A stretch of DNA of 48,595 nucleotides from SIG587 sp045649505 (GTDB taxonomy: Bacteria; Bacillota; Clostridia; Oscillospirales; Acutalibacteraceae), in contig JAZRQA010000089.1 of assembly GCA_045649505.1 (NCBI GenBank), positions 1 through 48,595 on the forward strand, in the 5' to 3' direction. A model generated the notes under the pieces. That model was given only the letters and a program-made list of their open reading frames with translations, was not told the DNA's origin and ran no database searches. Positions 1 to 7,192 of the stretch are shown here, piece after piece. Numbering within the stretch: position 1 is the stretch's first letter; each line of letters starts with the position of its first letter. Made by a program: the position numbers and the translations under genes.

Positions 1-1041
1 CCCGAAGAGAGAGAGCGTGGTATCACAATCAATACCGCTCACGTTGAGTACGAGACTGATGCTCGTCACTATGCACACGTTGACTGCCCCGGACATGCTG
101 ACTATGTTAAGAACATGATCACCGGTGCTGCTCAGATGGACGGTGCTATCCTCGTTATCGCTTCTACTGATGGTCCTATGGCTCAGACCAAGGAGCATCT
201 CCTTCTCGCTCGTCAGGTTGGCGTTCCCTACATCGTAGTATTCATGAACAAGACCGACCTCGTTGATGACGAAGAGCTTCTCGAGCTCGTTGAGATGGAA
301 ATCCGTGAGACTCTTGATAAGTATGAGTTCCCCGGTGATGATACTCCTATCATCAAGGGTTCTGCTCACAAGGCTCTTATTGCTGACAACGATCCTACTC
401 TTCCCGAGTATGCTCCTATCGCTGAGCTTATGGATGCTGTTGACAGCTACATTCCTACTCCTGATCGTAAGGCTGACCTTCCCTTCATCATGCCTGTTGA
501 AGACGTATTCACCATCACCGGTCGTGGTACCGTTGCTACCGGCCGTGTTGAGCGTGGTCAGCTCAGAACTTCTGAGGAAGTTGAAATCATCGGTCTTACC
601 GACGAGAGAAAGAAGACTGTTGTTACCGGTATCGAAATGTTCCGTAAGATCCTCGATTATGCAGAGGCTGGCGATAACATTGGTGCACTTCTTCGTGGTA
701 TCCAGAGAACTGAGATCGAGCGTGGTCAGGTTCTTTGTAAGCCCGGCTCTATCAACCCCCATACCAAATTCCATGGTCAGGTTTACGTACTGAACAAGGA
801 AGAGGGCGGCCGTCATACTCCTTTCTTCAACAACTATCGTCCTCAGTTCTATTTCAGAACTACTGACGTTACCGGCGTTATCACCCTTCCTGCAGGCACC
901 GAGATGTGCATGCCTGGCGATAACGTAGAGATGGATGTTGAGCTTATCACTCCTATCGCTATTGAAGAAGGTCTTCGCTTCGCTATCCGTGAAGGTGGCC
1001 GTACTGTTGGTTCCGGTGTTGTTACCGCTATCAATGGCTAA
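1..1041 (+). CDS. tuf: Elongation factor Tu, C-terminal ~346 residues (5' end outside window)
   Basis: EF-Tu is the GTPase that delivers aminoacyl-tRNA to the ribosomal A site. The reading frame is open from base 1, so the gene enters from upstream. The first visible codons give PEERERGIT, then the G-domain motifs DCPGH (G3) and NKTD (G4), followed by beta-barrel domains 2 and 3 with GRGTVATGRVERG and the C-terminal FAIREGGRTVGSGVV. The codons are strongly biased (GCT, CTT, GGT, ATC), as expected for a very highly expressed gene. The P-loop (GHVDHGKT) and start codon lie upstream of the window. A strong terminator follows 20 bp after the TAA, so tuf ends its transcription unit. Identification is essentially certain. 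Confidence 0.98.
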   Translation, partial: PEERERGITINTAHVEYETDARHYAHVDCPGHADYVKNMITGAAQMDGAILVIASTDGPMAQTKEHLLLARQVGVPYIVVFMNKTDLVDDEELLELVEMEIRETLDKYEFPGDDTPIIKGSAHKALIADNDPTLPEYAPIAELMDAVDSYIPTPDRKADLPFIMPVEDVFTITGRGTVATGRVERGQLRTSEEVEIIGLTDERKKTVVTGIEMFRKILDYAEAGDNIGALLRGIQRTEIERGQVLCKPGSINPHTKFHGQVYVLNKEEGGRHTPFFNNYRPQFYFRTTDVTGVITLPAGTEMCMPGDNVEMDVELITPIAIEEGLRFAIREGGRTVGSGVVTAING

Positions 1042-1060
1042 TTAACTTAAGTTAATTTTT

Positions 1061-1093
1061 AAAACCCGAAAGGCTTAGCCTTTCGGGTTTTTT
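1061..1093 (+). terminator. Rho-independent terminator of tuf
   Basis: A 12-bp stem (AACCCGAAAGGC paired with GCCTTTCGGGTT, three-base loop) is followed by a run of six or more T. It sits just after the tuf stop codon. The A-rich left flank may also let it terminate the convergent glycosylase transcript from the minus strand. Confidence 0.95.
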
Positions 1094-1114
1094 ATTATCT
1101 ATTTTCCTTTTGTA

Positions 1115-1945
1115 TTACAATAATTTATTACTTCTCGCATAAAAAAACAAATATTGCTGAACTATTCCTGAATAGGGTAGTGCTACCTTGGGTAACCCTT
1201 CGGGAAAAAGTCTGTCCATAACGCGCTTTATCCATATATCACGGGGAAAGGCTTCAATTCGGTACATTCCGAAAAGCAGTGCGCAGTCGGCAACCTTGTC
1301 ACCTACACCGTAAATTGAAGTGAGCACGGCGCGCGCCTCATCTATCGGCATTAGCTTTACCTCGTCGAGCTTTATCTCACCCCTTGCAACCTTTTGCGCT
1401 GCATCAAGCATATATTTTGCCCGAAAACCGCTACGCAGTACTTCTAAATCAGCTTCCCTTAAATTACACAGCTTTTTGGCGGAGGGAAAGGAGTAGAAGC
1501 CGTTATCTAAATCTTCGCCGAAGTTTTCGCAAAGACGCTCAATTATTCCCTTAATTCGAGATATATTATTATTTTGGGATAAAATGAAGCTACATAGTGC
1601 CTCCCATGGGTCCTGCTTTAAAATGCGAATACCTGGGCCATATGTGGCAGCCTCTTTAAGTATACTGTTTGAGGATATTTCATCAATTATTCTGCCATAA
1701 TCGGTATCAAGGTCAAAATATTCGCGCCAAAAGCCCATATAATCCTTAAGGGAAGTGTTATATAGTATTAGCGTACCGTCTATAATCTCAAGCTCAAGAT
1801 ATTTATCAAGGGCAACACCGCACCAGCGTGTGTTATCCAACTCTCGCCAACGGAACGCCTGGCCGCAATCCAGTGTTTGCCTTAAATCAAAATTGGTTAT
1901 ACCAGATATATAAAGGTCGTTATTTTTTGCTTTCACCTGTAACAC
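1115..1945 (-). CDS. OGG1-type 8-oxoguanine DNA glycosylase/AP lyase
   Basis: A base-excision repair enzyme that removes oxidised guanine and nicks the abasic site. An OGG N-terminal domain (about residues 10-110, with CGQAFRW) precedes a helix-hairpin-helix GPD domain. In the GVGDKVADC hairpin, the lysine aligns with the catalytic Lys249 of human OGG1, and the Asp in FPRDIW with its Asp268; that lysine implies a bifunctional glycosylase/lyase. The longest frame begins at GTG 1954, but that codon directly abuts the AAGGAG ribosome site. The GTG at 1945 has correct spacing, giving 276 residues. The gene is divergent from the DUF6062 gene across a perfect palindrome holding both promoters. Its substrate could be another oxidised purine. 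Confidence 0.88.
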   Translation of the reverse strand: MLQVKAKNNDLYISGITNFDLRQTLDCGQAFRWRELDNTRWCGVALDKYLELEIIDGTLILYNTSLKDYMGFWREYFDLDTDYGRIIDEISSNSILKEAATYGPGIRILKQDPWEALCSFILSQNNNISRIKGIIERLCENFGEDLDNGFYSFPSAKKLCNLREADLEVLRSGFRAKYMLDAAQKVARGEIKLDEVKLMPIDEARAVLTSIYGVGDKVADCALLFGMYRIEAFPRDIWIKRVMDRLFPEGLPKVALPYSGIVQQYLFFYARSNKLL

Positions 1946-1950
1946 TCTAA

Positions 1951-2000
1951 TCACCTCCTTGTAAGTATAACATAAATGTGATATACTTACAAGGAGGTGA
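1951..2000. promoter_or_regulatory. Perfect 19-bp inverted repeat carrying two face-to-face promoters and both ribosome sites
   Basis: Bases 1951-1969 and 1982-2000 are exact reverse complements around a 12-bp centre. Each strand reads TTGTAA, a 17-bp spacer, then TATACT: 1959-1964/1982-1987 on plus, 1992-1987/1969-1964 on minus. Each -35 shares one base with the opposing -10, so two polymerases cannot bind at once. Each arm also carries the AAGGAGGTGA ribosome site of the gene it faces. The predicted start points fall at or just inside these ribosome sites, so the leaders would be only about 10-15 nt. Confidence 0.75.
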
Positions 2001-2006
2001 ATTTTA

Positions 2007-2696
2007 ATGCGTGATGATATTTGTACTATACCCGTCAGTGAGGTGTTTGAGGTAAATGACGGCTGTCCTATATGCCGAATGTATAATACCGTTCAGGAAC
2101 ATATTGTAGGCTATATAATGGGTGCTGCTATGATGGAGCCCGATGTTCGACAGGTTACTAATAAAATAGGTTTTTGTGAAAAACACTATCACCAGATGCT
2201 GCGCCGCCGCGGCAGACTTCAGCTTGCGCTTATGCTTGAATCGCACATTGCAGATGTAAACGAGACTGTTTTGTCAGATAAGCTGTTTCGAAGTAATAAA
2301 TCAAAAGGGGAAAAGGCGGCTAAAATCACCGATTCCTGCTTTATCTGTGATAAAATTGAGTGGGGTATGTCACGTATGATAGATACCCTGTATAACTGCT
2401 ACGAAACGCAAATGGATTTTAGAAAAATGTTTAATGAGCAACCGATGTTTTGTATGCCGCATTTCGAAATGCTTGCTACGCTTGCTGATAAAAAGAAGAT
2501 GCGCTCCTATTACGGAGAATTCCTGTCCAACCTTACCCGTATAACTCAAAACTACTCTAAAACCCTGCACGAGGATTTGAAAAAATATTGCTCAATGTAT
2601 GATTATCGTAATAATACCAAGAACGCCGATTGGGGTAATAGCAAGGATTCCGTTGAGCGTACTATTTCCTTTTTAACGGGTACCGTAATTGATTAG
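2007..2696 (+). CDS. DUF6062 family protein with duplicated CxxC/CxxH module
   Basis: A 229-residue soluble protein matching what I recall of the DUF6062 family (CPICRMYN near the N-terminus, then GAAMMEPDVR). Its function is unknown. Two copies of a cysteine/histidine module are visible: CPIC (20-23) with CEKH (57-60), and CFIC (111-114) with CMPH (149-152). The spacing suggests two zinc-binding or redox sites arising by internal duplication. The ATG start at 2007 lies six bases after a perfect AAGGAGGTGA. The gene is divergent from the DNA glycosylase and shares its palindromic promoter, so the two may be expressed in competition. The family call is from memory of sequence motifs; the metal site is inference. 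Confidence 0.75.
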   Translation: MRDDICTIPVSEVFEVNDGCPICRMYNTVQEHIVGYIMGAAMMEPDVRQVTNKIGFCEKHYHQMLRRRGRLQLALMLESHIADVNETVLSDKLFRSNKSKGEKAAKITDSCFICDKIEWGMSRMIDTLYNCYETQMDFRKMFNEQPMFCMPHFEMLATLADKKKMRSYYGEFLSNLTRITQNYSKTLHEDLKKYCSMYDYRNNTKNADWGNSKDSVERTISFLTGTVID

Positions 2697-2711
2697 GTTC
2701 ACATAATCTTT

Positions 2712-2768
2712 GGGTTACATAATTCGACAAATTATGGCAACGGGGATAAGTTTTACACCGTTAAACCC
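2712..2768 (+). other. Possible three-way-junction RNA fold downstream of the DUF6062 gene
   Basis: GGGTT (2712-2716) can pair with AACCC (2764-2768). This closes two side hairpins: CATAATT/AATTATG (2718-2736, five-base loop) and AACGG/CCGTT (2739-2762). It would lie in the 3' untranslated region of the preceding gene. No known RNA family is recognised, and the stems are short, so this is a candidate only. Confidence 0.35.
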
Positions 2769-2797
2769 TTTAAAATAGCCAAGTAATTAAACTTTTC

Positions 2798-2856
2798 AAC
2801 CGAGTTATCCACTTTTTTATGTCAACTAACCGACATATGCGGTGGATAACTCGGTT
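2798..2856. repeat. 15-bp perfect inverted repeat with nested hairpin and DnaA-box-like arms
   Basis: The arms 2798-2812 and 2842-2856 are exact reverse complements. They enclose a second stem, ATGTC/GACAT (2819-2823/2832-2836). Each arm contains TTATCCAC, eight of nine bases of the DnaA box TTATCCACA, in opposite orientation. It could be a bulky terminator or 3' structure for the DUF6062 gene, since T-rich sequence follows, or a DnaA-binding site. Confidence 0.5.
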
Positions 2857-2884
2857 TATACTTTTTGAATAATACTACTAAATT

Positions 2885-2913
2885 TTGACAAAACTAATGT
2901 TAAAATTGATAAT
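2885..2913 (+). promoter_or_regulatory. Sigma-A promoter for the small tail-anchored protein gene
   Basis: TTGACA (2885-2890), a 17-bp spacer, then GATAAT (2908-2913). This is a near-consensus vegetative promoter about 60 bp before the ATG at 2973. Confidence 0.75.
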
Positions 2914-2972
2914 GATAATTGGCAATCCACAAGTTTTTTAAAAGCCTGTATTCATTAAGAGAGAGGTCTGTT

Positions 2973-3257
2973 ATGGTAAAGGGTGTAAACAAAACAATTA
3001 TTGAAATAAATGATACGGGGAATGAACTTTTTGAGAAAATAATATTATACGTTTCTCCCAAATATTCGAACTTGAATCCCTTAAAACTCAAGGCTGCCGC
3101 GACAAAGGAACTTGATAAATTCGGTAGCGAGGCGGGTTACAAAAAAAGCCTGCGAGCAGTAATATCCGCAAAGCGGAGAAAACGCAAAATTATAACCACG
3201 TTAGCAGTAGCGGTTACTGCTGTGTTGGTTATAGGTGCCTCATTACTTCTTCTTTAA
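2973..3257 (+). CDS. Small tail-anchored hypothetical protein
   Basis: A 94-residue protein I do not recognise. The frame can be extended to 2919, but the ATG at 2973 has the only plausible ribosome site (GAGAGG). Residues 1-65 are soluble and mixed charged (MVKGVNKTIIEIND...). A basic patch (AKRRKRK) is followed by a single C-terminal hydrophobic helix of about 20 residues ending ASLLLL. The basic patch before the helix predicts the N-terminal domain faces the cytoplasm, making it a tail-anchored membrane protein. It has its own near-consensus promoter and lies upstream of two further membrane-protein genes. Function is unknown. Confidence 0.7.
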   Translation: MVKGVNKTIIEINDTGNELFEKIILYVSPKYSNLNPLKLKAAATKELDKFGSEAGYKKSLRAVISAKRRKRKIITTLAVAVTAVLVIGASLLLL

Positions 3258-3309
3258 GATTGAAAATGTAAATATTCTCTTAAGAAATATTAATTTAAAT
3301 TACACTCAC

Positions 3310-3338
3310 TTGCTTTTTTTTGCATTTTACTATATACT
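3310..3338 (+). promoter_or_regulatory. Sigma-A promoter for the two membrane-protein genes
   Basis: TTGCTT (3310-3315), a 17-bp spacer, and TATACT (3333-3338), about 35 bp upstream of the GTG start at 3375. Confidence 0.65.
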
Positions 3339-3374
3339 AAATAAGTATATTGTAAAATGAATGAGGGATAATAG

Positions 3375-4097
3375 GTGTTTCGTGATAATCTAAGGTATGC
3401 TGCTATAACATGGGGTAAATCTATTGTAGCGGCTATAATGTGCTTGTTCGTGTATGTTTCTATTCAGTTTATAGCCATAACCATTTTCACCAAGGAAATA
3501 GGTTATACTGTTTATGAGGTGGTGGATGCTAAACGCGGTGATGCCATTTATACCCACTATTATGCCGACGGCGAGGACCAAAAGATTAAGGAGTATGCAC
3601 AAGACAAGGTTGAGACCGTTATTGAGCGTTCTGAGCTTACGGTTAAGCAAAATTATACCGCGCAAACCATATCGCAGATATTCTCGCTAATTATTTTTGC
3701 CGCAACGCTTTATCAGCGCGTGTGGTCAATAGGAATTTCGGATAATAATAAGGTTAAATTTGACAGAGCAAAGCAGGACAAGCTCAGGGGCTTTAAAATA
3801 GGATGCCTTGCAACGGTTCCGTCGGTACTTGTTTATATTCTGCTGTTGCTCGGCCGCTTCGGCGTTGCTCCCAATTTGATTTTTGCAATCTATAAAATGT
3901 TTAATATACATATATTCGGTTATATAAATATGCTTTTCGGCATAGGCACTCAGCTTTTTAATGTCCCAATATATAAGCTTGCGCTCGCCGCTGTTCCGCT
4001 TCTTATACTTCCTGCAGTTTGCGCAATTTCTTACTTGTTAGGATATAAAGATATTTCTATTTCGGAGAAAATTATATACAAAAGAAAAAGAGGTTAA
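3375..4097 (+). CDS. Hypothetical multi-pass membrane protein
   Basis: A 240-residue protein not recognised as a known family. It starts with GTG, six bases after a GAGGGA ribosome site. Hydrophobic stretches near residues 16-38, 95-115, 143-163 and 203-228, plus possibly 168-195, suggest four or five membrane helices. A hydrophilic, charged segment at about 40-95 (EVVDAKRGDAIYTHYY) is probably an extracytoplasmic loop. The next gene, a DUF624/YesL-like membrane protein, begins 9 bp after the stop, so the two form one operon under the promoter at 3310-3338. Function is not inferable from sequence alone. Confidence 0.75.
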   Translation: MFRDNLRYAAITWGKSIVAAIMCLFVYVSIQFIAITIFTKEIGYTVYEVVDAKRGDAIYTHYYADGEDQKIKEYAQDKVETVIERSELTVKQNYTAQTISQIFSLIIFAATLYQRVWSIGISDNNKVKFDRAKQDKLRGFKIGCLATVPSVLVYILLLLGRFGVAPNLIFAIYKMFNIHIFGYINMLFGIGTQLFNVPIYKLALAAVPLLILPAVCAISYLLGYKDISISEKIIYKRKRG

Positions 4098-4106
4098 AAT
4101 TGTAAT

Positions 4107-4940
4107 ATGGCTGGTCTTTTCGGATTATTTGATTACAGTAAGGAAGGTCCCGGAATTGATAAAAATGCTCCCAAGAAAAAAGGTTTTGTGGTATTTTTTG
4201 AAACTTTTTTTCGCAATTTTTGGAAGTTTATTCCAATAAATCTTATGTTTAGTCTTATCGGGCTTCCCGTGCTAACAAACGGTCTTTCCTACATAGGCTT
4301 TACCAACGTTGCCCGCAATACCGCAAGGGATAAGCATTCTTTTGGTTTAAGTGACTTTTTTGATACCATAAAGAAAAACTGGAAGCAGGGGCTGACTCTC
4401 GGTATAATAAATGTAATTGTAATGGCATTTATTGCCTTTGATATATGGTTTTTTAGTTTTCAGGATGGCATACTTAGCGCAATAGGGATTGGTATTTCGT
4501 TAGCAGTGCTAATTATATTTTCCTTTATGAAATATTATGTATGGACCTTATGCATAACATTTGGGTTTACTATTTCGAGGATAATGAAGAATAGCTTTAA
4601 GTTTGCATTTATCAATCTTTGGAAAAACCTTCTCGTTTGTGCCGTATTGCTTGTGTGCTACGCTATTGGGGCAATTATACTTTGGTATTTACCCTTAGAT
4701 GTTGCTTTGATTATAGTGTTGCTGCTTGGTGTGTGCATTTTTCCCGGCTTTAAATGCCTGCTTGTGCAGTTCTGCGTGTTTGATAGTATAGTAAAATATA
4801 TAATTGCACCATACTACGAACAACATCCCGATGACGATATTGAGCTTCGCCGCAGCCTTGGACTTCCCATACCGAATAAGTTCAATTATTTTGATAGTGA
4901 GTTTGATGATGCATTAACTAATGAAGAAACAATAAAGTAA
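4107..4940 (+). CDS. DUF624 (YesL-like) membrane protein
   Basis: A 277-residue integral membrane protein of the DUF624/YesL group. The group is often found near carbohydrate transporters, but its biochemical role is unknown. The N-terminal MAGLFGLFDYSKEGPGI and the following NLMFSLIGLPVLTNG and GFTNVARNTARD are typical of the family. About five hydrophobic helices follow, then a cytoplasmic acidic tail ending near PNKFNYFDSEFDD. The ATG has an AAGAGG ribosome site overlapping the end of the previous gene. The operon ends at a strong hairpin 4 bp after the stop. No sugar-transport genes are visible nearby, so a link to carbohydrate uptake is not supported here. Confidence 0.8.
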   Translation: MAGLFGLFDYSKEGPGIDKNAPKKKGFVVFFETFFRNFWKFIPINLMFSLIGLPVLTNGLSYIGFTNVARNTARDKHSFGLSDFFDTIKKNWKQGLTLGIINVIVMAFIAFDIWFFSFQDGILSAIGIGISLAVLIIFSFMKYYVWTLCITFGFTISRIMKNSFKFAFINLWKNLLVCAVLLVCYAIGAIILWYLPLDVALIIVLLLGVCIFPGFKCLLVQFCVFDSIVKYIIAPYYEQHPDDDIELRRSLGLPIPNKFNYFDSEFDDALTNEETIK

Positions 4941-4943
4941 TAG

Positions 4944-4979
4944 CAAAAGACCTCCGCTGCTGCGGAGGTCTTTTGTATA
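4944..4979. terminator. Rho-independent terminator after the DUF624 gene
   Basis: A 14-bp perfect stem (CAAAAGACCTCCGC with GCGGAGGTCTTTTG, four-base loop) immediately follows the stop codon. The A/T flanks are symmetric, so it may also stop readthrough from the minus-strand degV gene. Confidence 0.9.
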
Positions 4980-5079
4980 TATCAAGGAGCTTTAAGCGGT
5001 GCTCTACAGGCAATCTATGTTGCCGCCGCTTCTACGGGATATCCCTGTTTTCGCGCCCCTGAAATATTGTATGCAATTT

Positions 5080-5946
5080 CTAAACAATGGGTGACTTGCG
5101 TATAAATAAAACGCCTAAGGTATCCTTGCCGCAATGCGATGATACAGTGCAGCCTGCACGGGTTAAGTGCAGATTTTCAAAGTAACCATAGGACTTAACC
5201 TGTTCTACAACGGCATTAACTATTTCCTCATCGCAGCCTGCATGGGTAACAAATACATGAGCAGGCTCAATATCATCAAGGTTTTCAAGCTTATCCTTGA
5301 CATATTCTTTAAGAACATCGGCATACTTGCCGCGATATTTCTTAACAACGCCCATCTTACCGTCCTTAACCTGAATACAGGGCTTGAGTTTTAACAGGTT
5401 GGCACCCAGTGCAGCAAGAGCCGAGCAACGACCACCCTTGTGTAGGTATTCAAGGTTGTCAATAACAAAGGATGCATCGGAGCACTTTACAAGCGTATCA
5501 AGCTTTTTGACTATTTCATCAGCTTCCATACCGCTTTGGGCCATTTCGCTTGCGGCTATAAGCAAAAGTCCCGCACCTGTTGAAAGATTGCGACTGTCAA
5601 TAACATAAACATTTTCAAATTCCTGTGCCGCCATACGGGCATTGTTATATGTCGAGGACATTTCACTGCTTATTGTAAAGTGAATAACTGCCTTTCCCGC
5701 ATCAACAAAGGGCTTGAAGAAGTCATAGCAATCAGCATAGTTGGTTGCATTTGTTTTGGGAAGCTCACCTGTCGTATGGTGGTGTTCATAGATTATATCG
5801 GGGGTAATATCCACACCGTTATCCATAAAAAGCTTATCACCAAGGGTTATACCCATGGGCAAAATACTAATATTATAGCGTTCTCTAAGCTCTGAGCTTA
5901 AATCTGTGGTAGAATCACTTGTAATTACAATTTTTTCGTTACTCAA
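5080..5946 (-). CDS. DegV family fatty-acid-binding protein
   Basis: DegV-fold proteins bind long-chain fatty acids. In Firmicutes some act as FakB subunits that present fatty acids to the kinase FakA. The 288-residue length and motifs fit: N-terminal ITSDSTTDLS, ILPMGITLGDKLFMDNGVDI, TSxxxS-like FTISSEMSSTYNNA, the VIDSRNLSTGAGLL block, and the YLHKGGRCSALAALGANLLKLKP segment around the lipid-binding pocket. The start is TTG (5946), eight bases after GGAGG; no better start exists nearby. It is transcribed alone from TTGTTA-17-TAAAAT. No fakA-like kinase is visible here, so a FakB role is inference. Confidence 0.93.
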   Translation of the reverse strand: MSNEKIVITSDSTTDLSSELRERYNISILPMGITLGDKLFMDNGVDITPDIIYEHHHTTGELPKTNATNYADCYDFFKPFVDAGKAVIHFTISSEMSSTYNNARMAAQEFENVYVIDSRNLSTGAGLLLIAASEMAQSGMEADEIVKKLDTLVKCSDASFVIDNLEYLHKGGRCSALAALGANLLKLKPCIQVKDGKMGVVKKYRGKYADVLKEYVKDKLENLDDIEPAHVFVTHAGCDEEIVNAVVEQVKSYGYFENLHLTRAGCTVSSHCGKDTLGVLFIRKSPIV

Positions 5947-5976
5947 AACTATACCTCCAAAAACTTTTGTATTTAT

Positions 5977-6005
5977 ATTTTACCATAAAAAAATTACTTT
6001 AACAA
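5977..6005 (-). promoter_or_regulatory. Sigma-A promoter of degV-like gene
   Basis: On the minus strand: TTGTTA (6005-6000), a 17-bp spacer, TAAAAT (5982-5977), about 30 bp before the TTG start. Confidence 0.6.
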
Positions 6006-6022
6006 GATAAATTTGTAATTAT

Positions 6023-6068
6023 TTGTAACAAAAAAACACTTTAAATATAATAAGAGCAGTGGTATAAT
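6023..6068 (+). promoter_or_regulatory. Tandem sigma-A promoters of the polysaccharide deacetylase gene
   Basis: Two overlapping candidates: TTGTAA (6023-6028)-17 bp-TATAAT (6046-6051), and TTTAAA (6040-6045)-17 bp-TATAAT (6063-6068). The region also drives the divergent degV-like gene. Confidence 0.6.
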
Positions 6069-6099
6069 TATATCAAATTCATTATAAGGAGATATTCTG

Positions 6100-7155
6100 A
6101 TGACCCGTAAAGGCTTGACGAGAAAAAAGAAGAATATTATTTTAACCTGTATTTGTATTCTTTTAACGGCGGCATTATTGGCCTGTGTGGGTGTCACTAT
6201 ATGGCAGAATATAAACCTAAAAAAGGCTAATCAGACCTTGGTAGAGCTTGAACAAAATAACAGTGCTCTGACCTCACAGTATCAGCAGGAAAGGGAAGGT
6301 TATGAGAGCCAGCTTAATGAAAAAGATAAGCAGATAGCCGAAAAGGACAATAAAATTAACTCCCTTAATTCCCGCGTCATGCAACTTGAAAAACTAAAGG
6401 CTGAAAAAAAGGCAAAGCCTAAGAAACCTATTCTTCCGGCGGTAAGTGTTGACACTTCCGCCGTTAAATCTATAAAAGAAGCAGAGGTGATTCGCCTTGC
6501 CGCACAGAATAAAATGGCAAACGGAAATAAAATCTGCTTTCTCACCTTTGATGACGGACCTAATAGCCATACTGTAGAAATTCTTAATACCTTAAAACAA
6601 TATAATGTTAAAGCGACATTTTTTGTGACACAGCAAACCGATGCGACGAAAAAAAACAAAAATCTTATTAAGCGGGCATATGATGAAGGTCATACCATAG
6701 CAGTACATAGTTATTCTCATAATTATAAACAGATATATCAAAGTGAAGCGGCATATCTTGCTGATTTCAATCAAATGAACGGCGCAATAAAAGATCTTAT
6801 AGGTAAAGAGGCAAATATTTTCCGTTTCCCCGGTGGTAGCAGCAACACTGTAAGCAGGGACTGCTGCACAGGAATTATGAGCAAACTGATTGTTACTATG
6901 ACACAAAAGGGGTACCAGTATTTTGACTGGAATGTCGATTCTGATGACGGTGGCTCGGCAAGGACCGCTAAAAAAGTAGCGAGCAATGTATTATCAGGCT
7001 GTAAAAATAAGACATCGGCGTGTGTGCTTATGCACGATAAGGAGCAAACCGCAAAAGCGCTTCCTGAAATAATAGAGGGCCTTAAGGCTCAGGGCTTTAT
7101 TTTTCTGCCTTTAACCGTTGATAATTACGGATACCATCACGGACTGAATAATTAA
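6100..7155 (+). CDS. Membrane-tethered NodB-type polysaccharide deacetylase
   Basis: A predicted cell-surface deacetylase acting on N-acetylated glycans, probably peptidoglycan. An N-terminal signal anchor (about residues 12-35) is followed by a charged coiled-coil stalk (about 40-105) and a Pro/Lys linker. The catalytic domain runs from about 145 to 345. The NodB motifs are intact: TFDDGP (149-154), HSYSH (metal His203 and His207), RFPGGS (242-247), DWNVD (276-280) and LMHD with His312. The ATG at 6100 follows AAGGAGATATTCTG. It is transcribed alone and ends at a terminator overlapping its stop. The stalk suggests the enzyme is held away from the membrane within the wall. The actual substrate cannot be decided from sequence. 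Confidence 0.93.
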   Translation: MTRKGLTRKKKNIILTCICILLTAALLACVGVTIWQNINLKKANQTLVELEQNNSALTSQYQQEREGYESQLNEKDKQIAEKDNKINSLNSRVMQLEKLKAEKKAKPKKPILPAVSVDTSAVKSIKEAEVIRLAAQNKMANGNKICFLTFDDGPNSHTVEILNTLKQYNVKATFFVTQQTDATKKNKNLIKRAYDEGHTIAVHSYSHNYKQIYQSEAAYLADFNQMNGAIKDLIGKEANIFRFPGGSSNTVSRDCCTGIMSKLIVTMTQKGYQYFDWNVDSDDGGSARTAKKVASNVLSGCKNKTSACVLMHDKEQTAKALPEIIEGLKAQGFIFLPLTVDNYGYHHGLNN

Positions 7156-7191
7156 AAGGTTGTCTGAAATGTTTCAGACAACCTTTTTTCT
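7154..7191. terminator. Bidirectional terminator between the deacetylase and PFL-family genes
   Basis: A 16-bp stem (7154-7169 with 7172-7187, two-base loop, core GGTTGTCTGAAA) is followed by T6 on the plus strand. The A-run on the other side gives a shorter T-run for the convergent minus-strand gene. Confidence 0.92.
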
Positions 7192-7192
7192 C

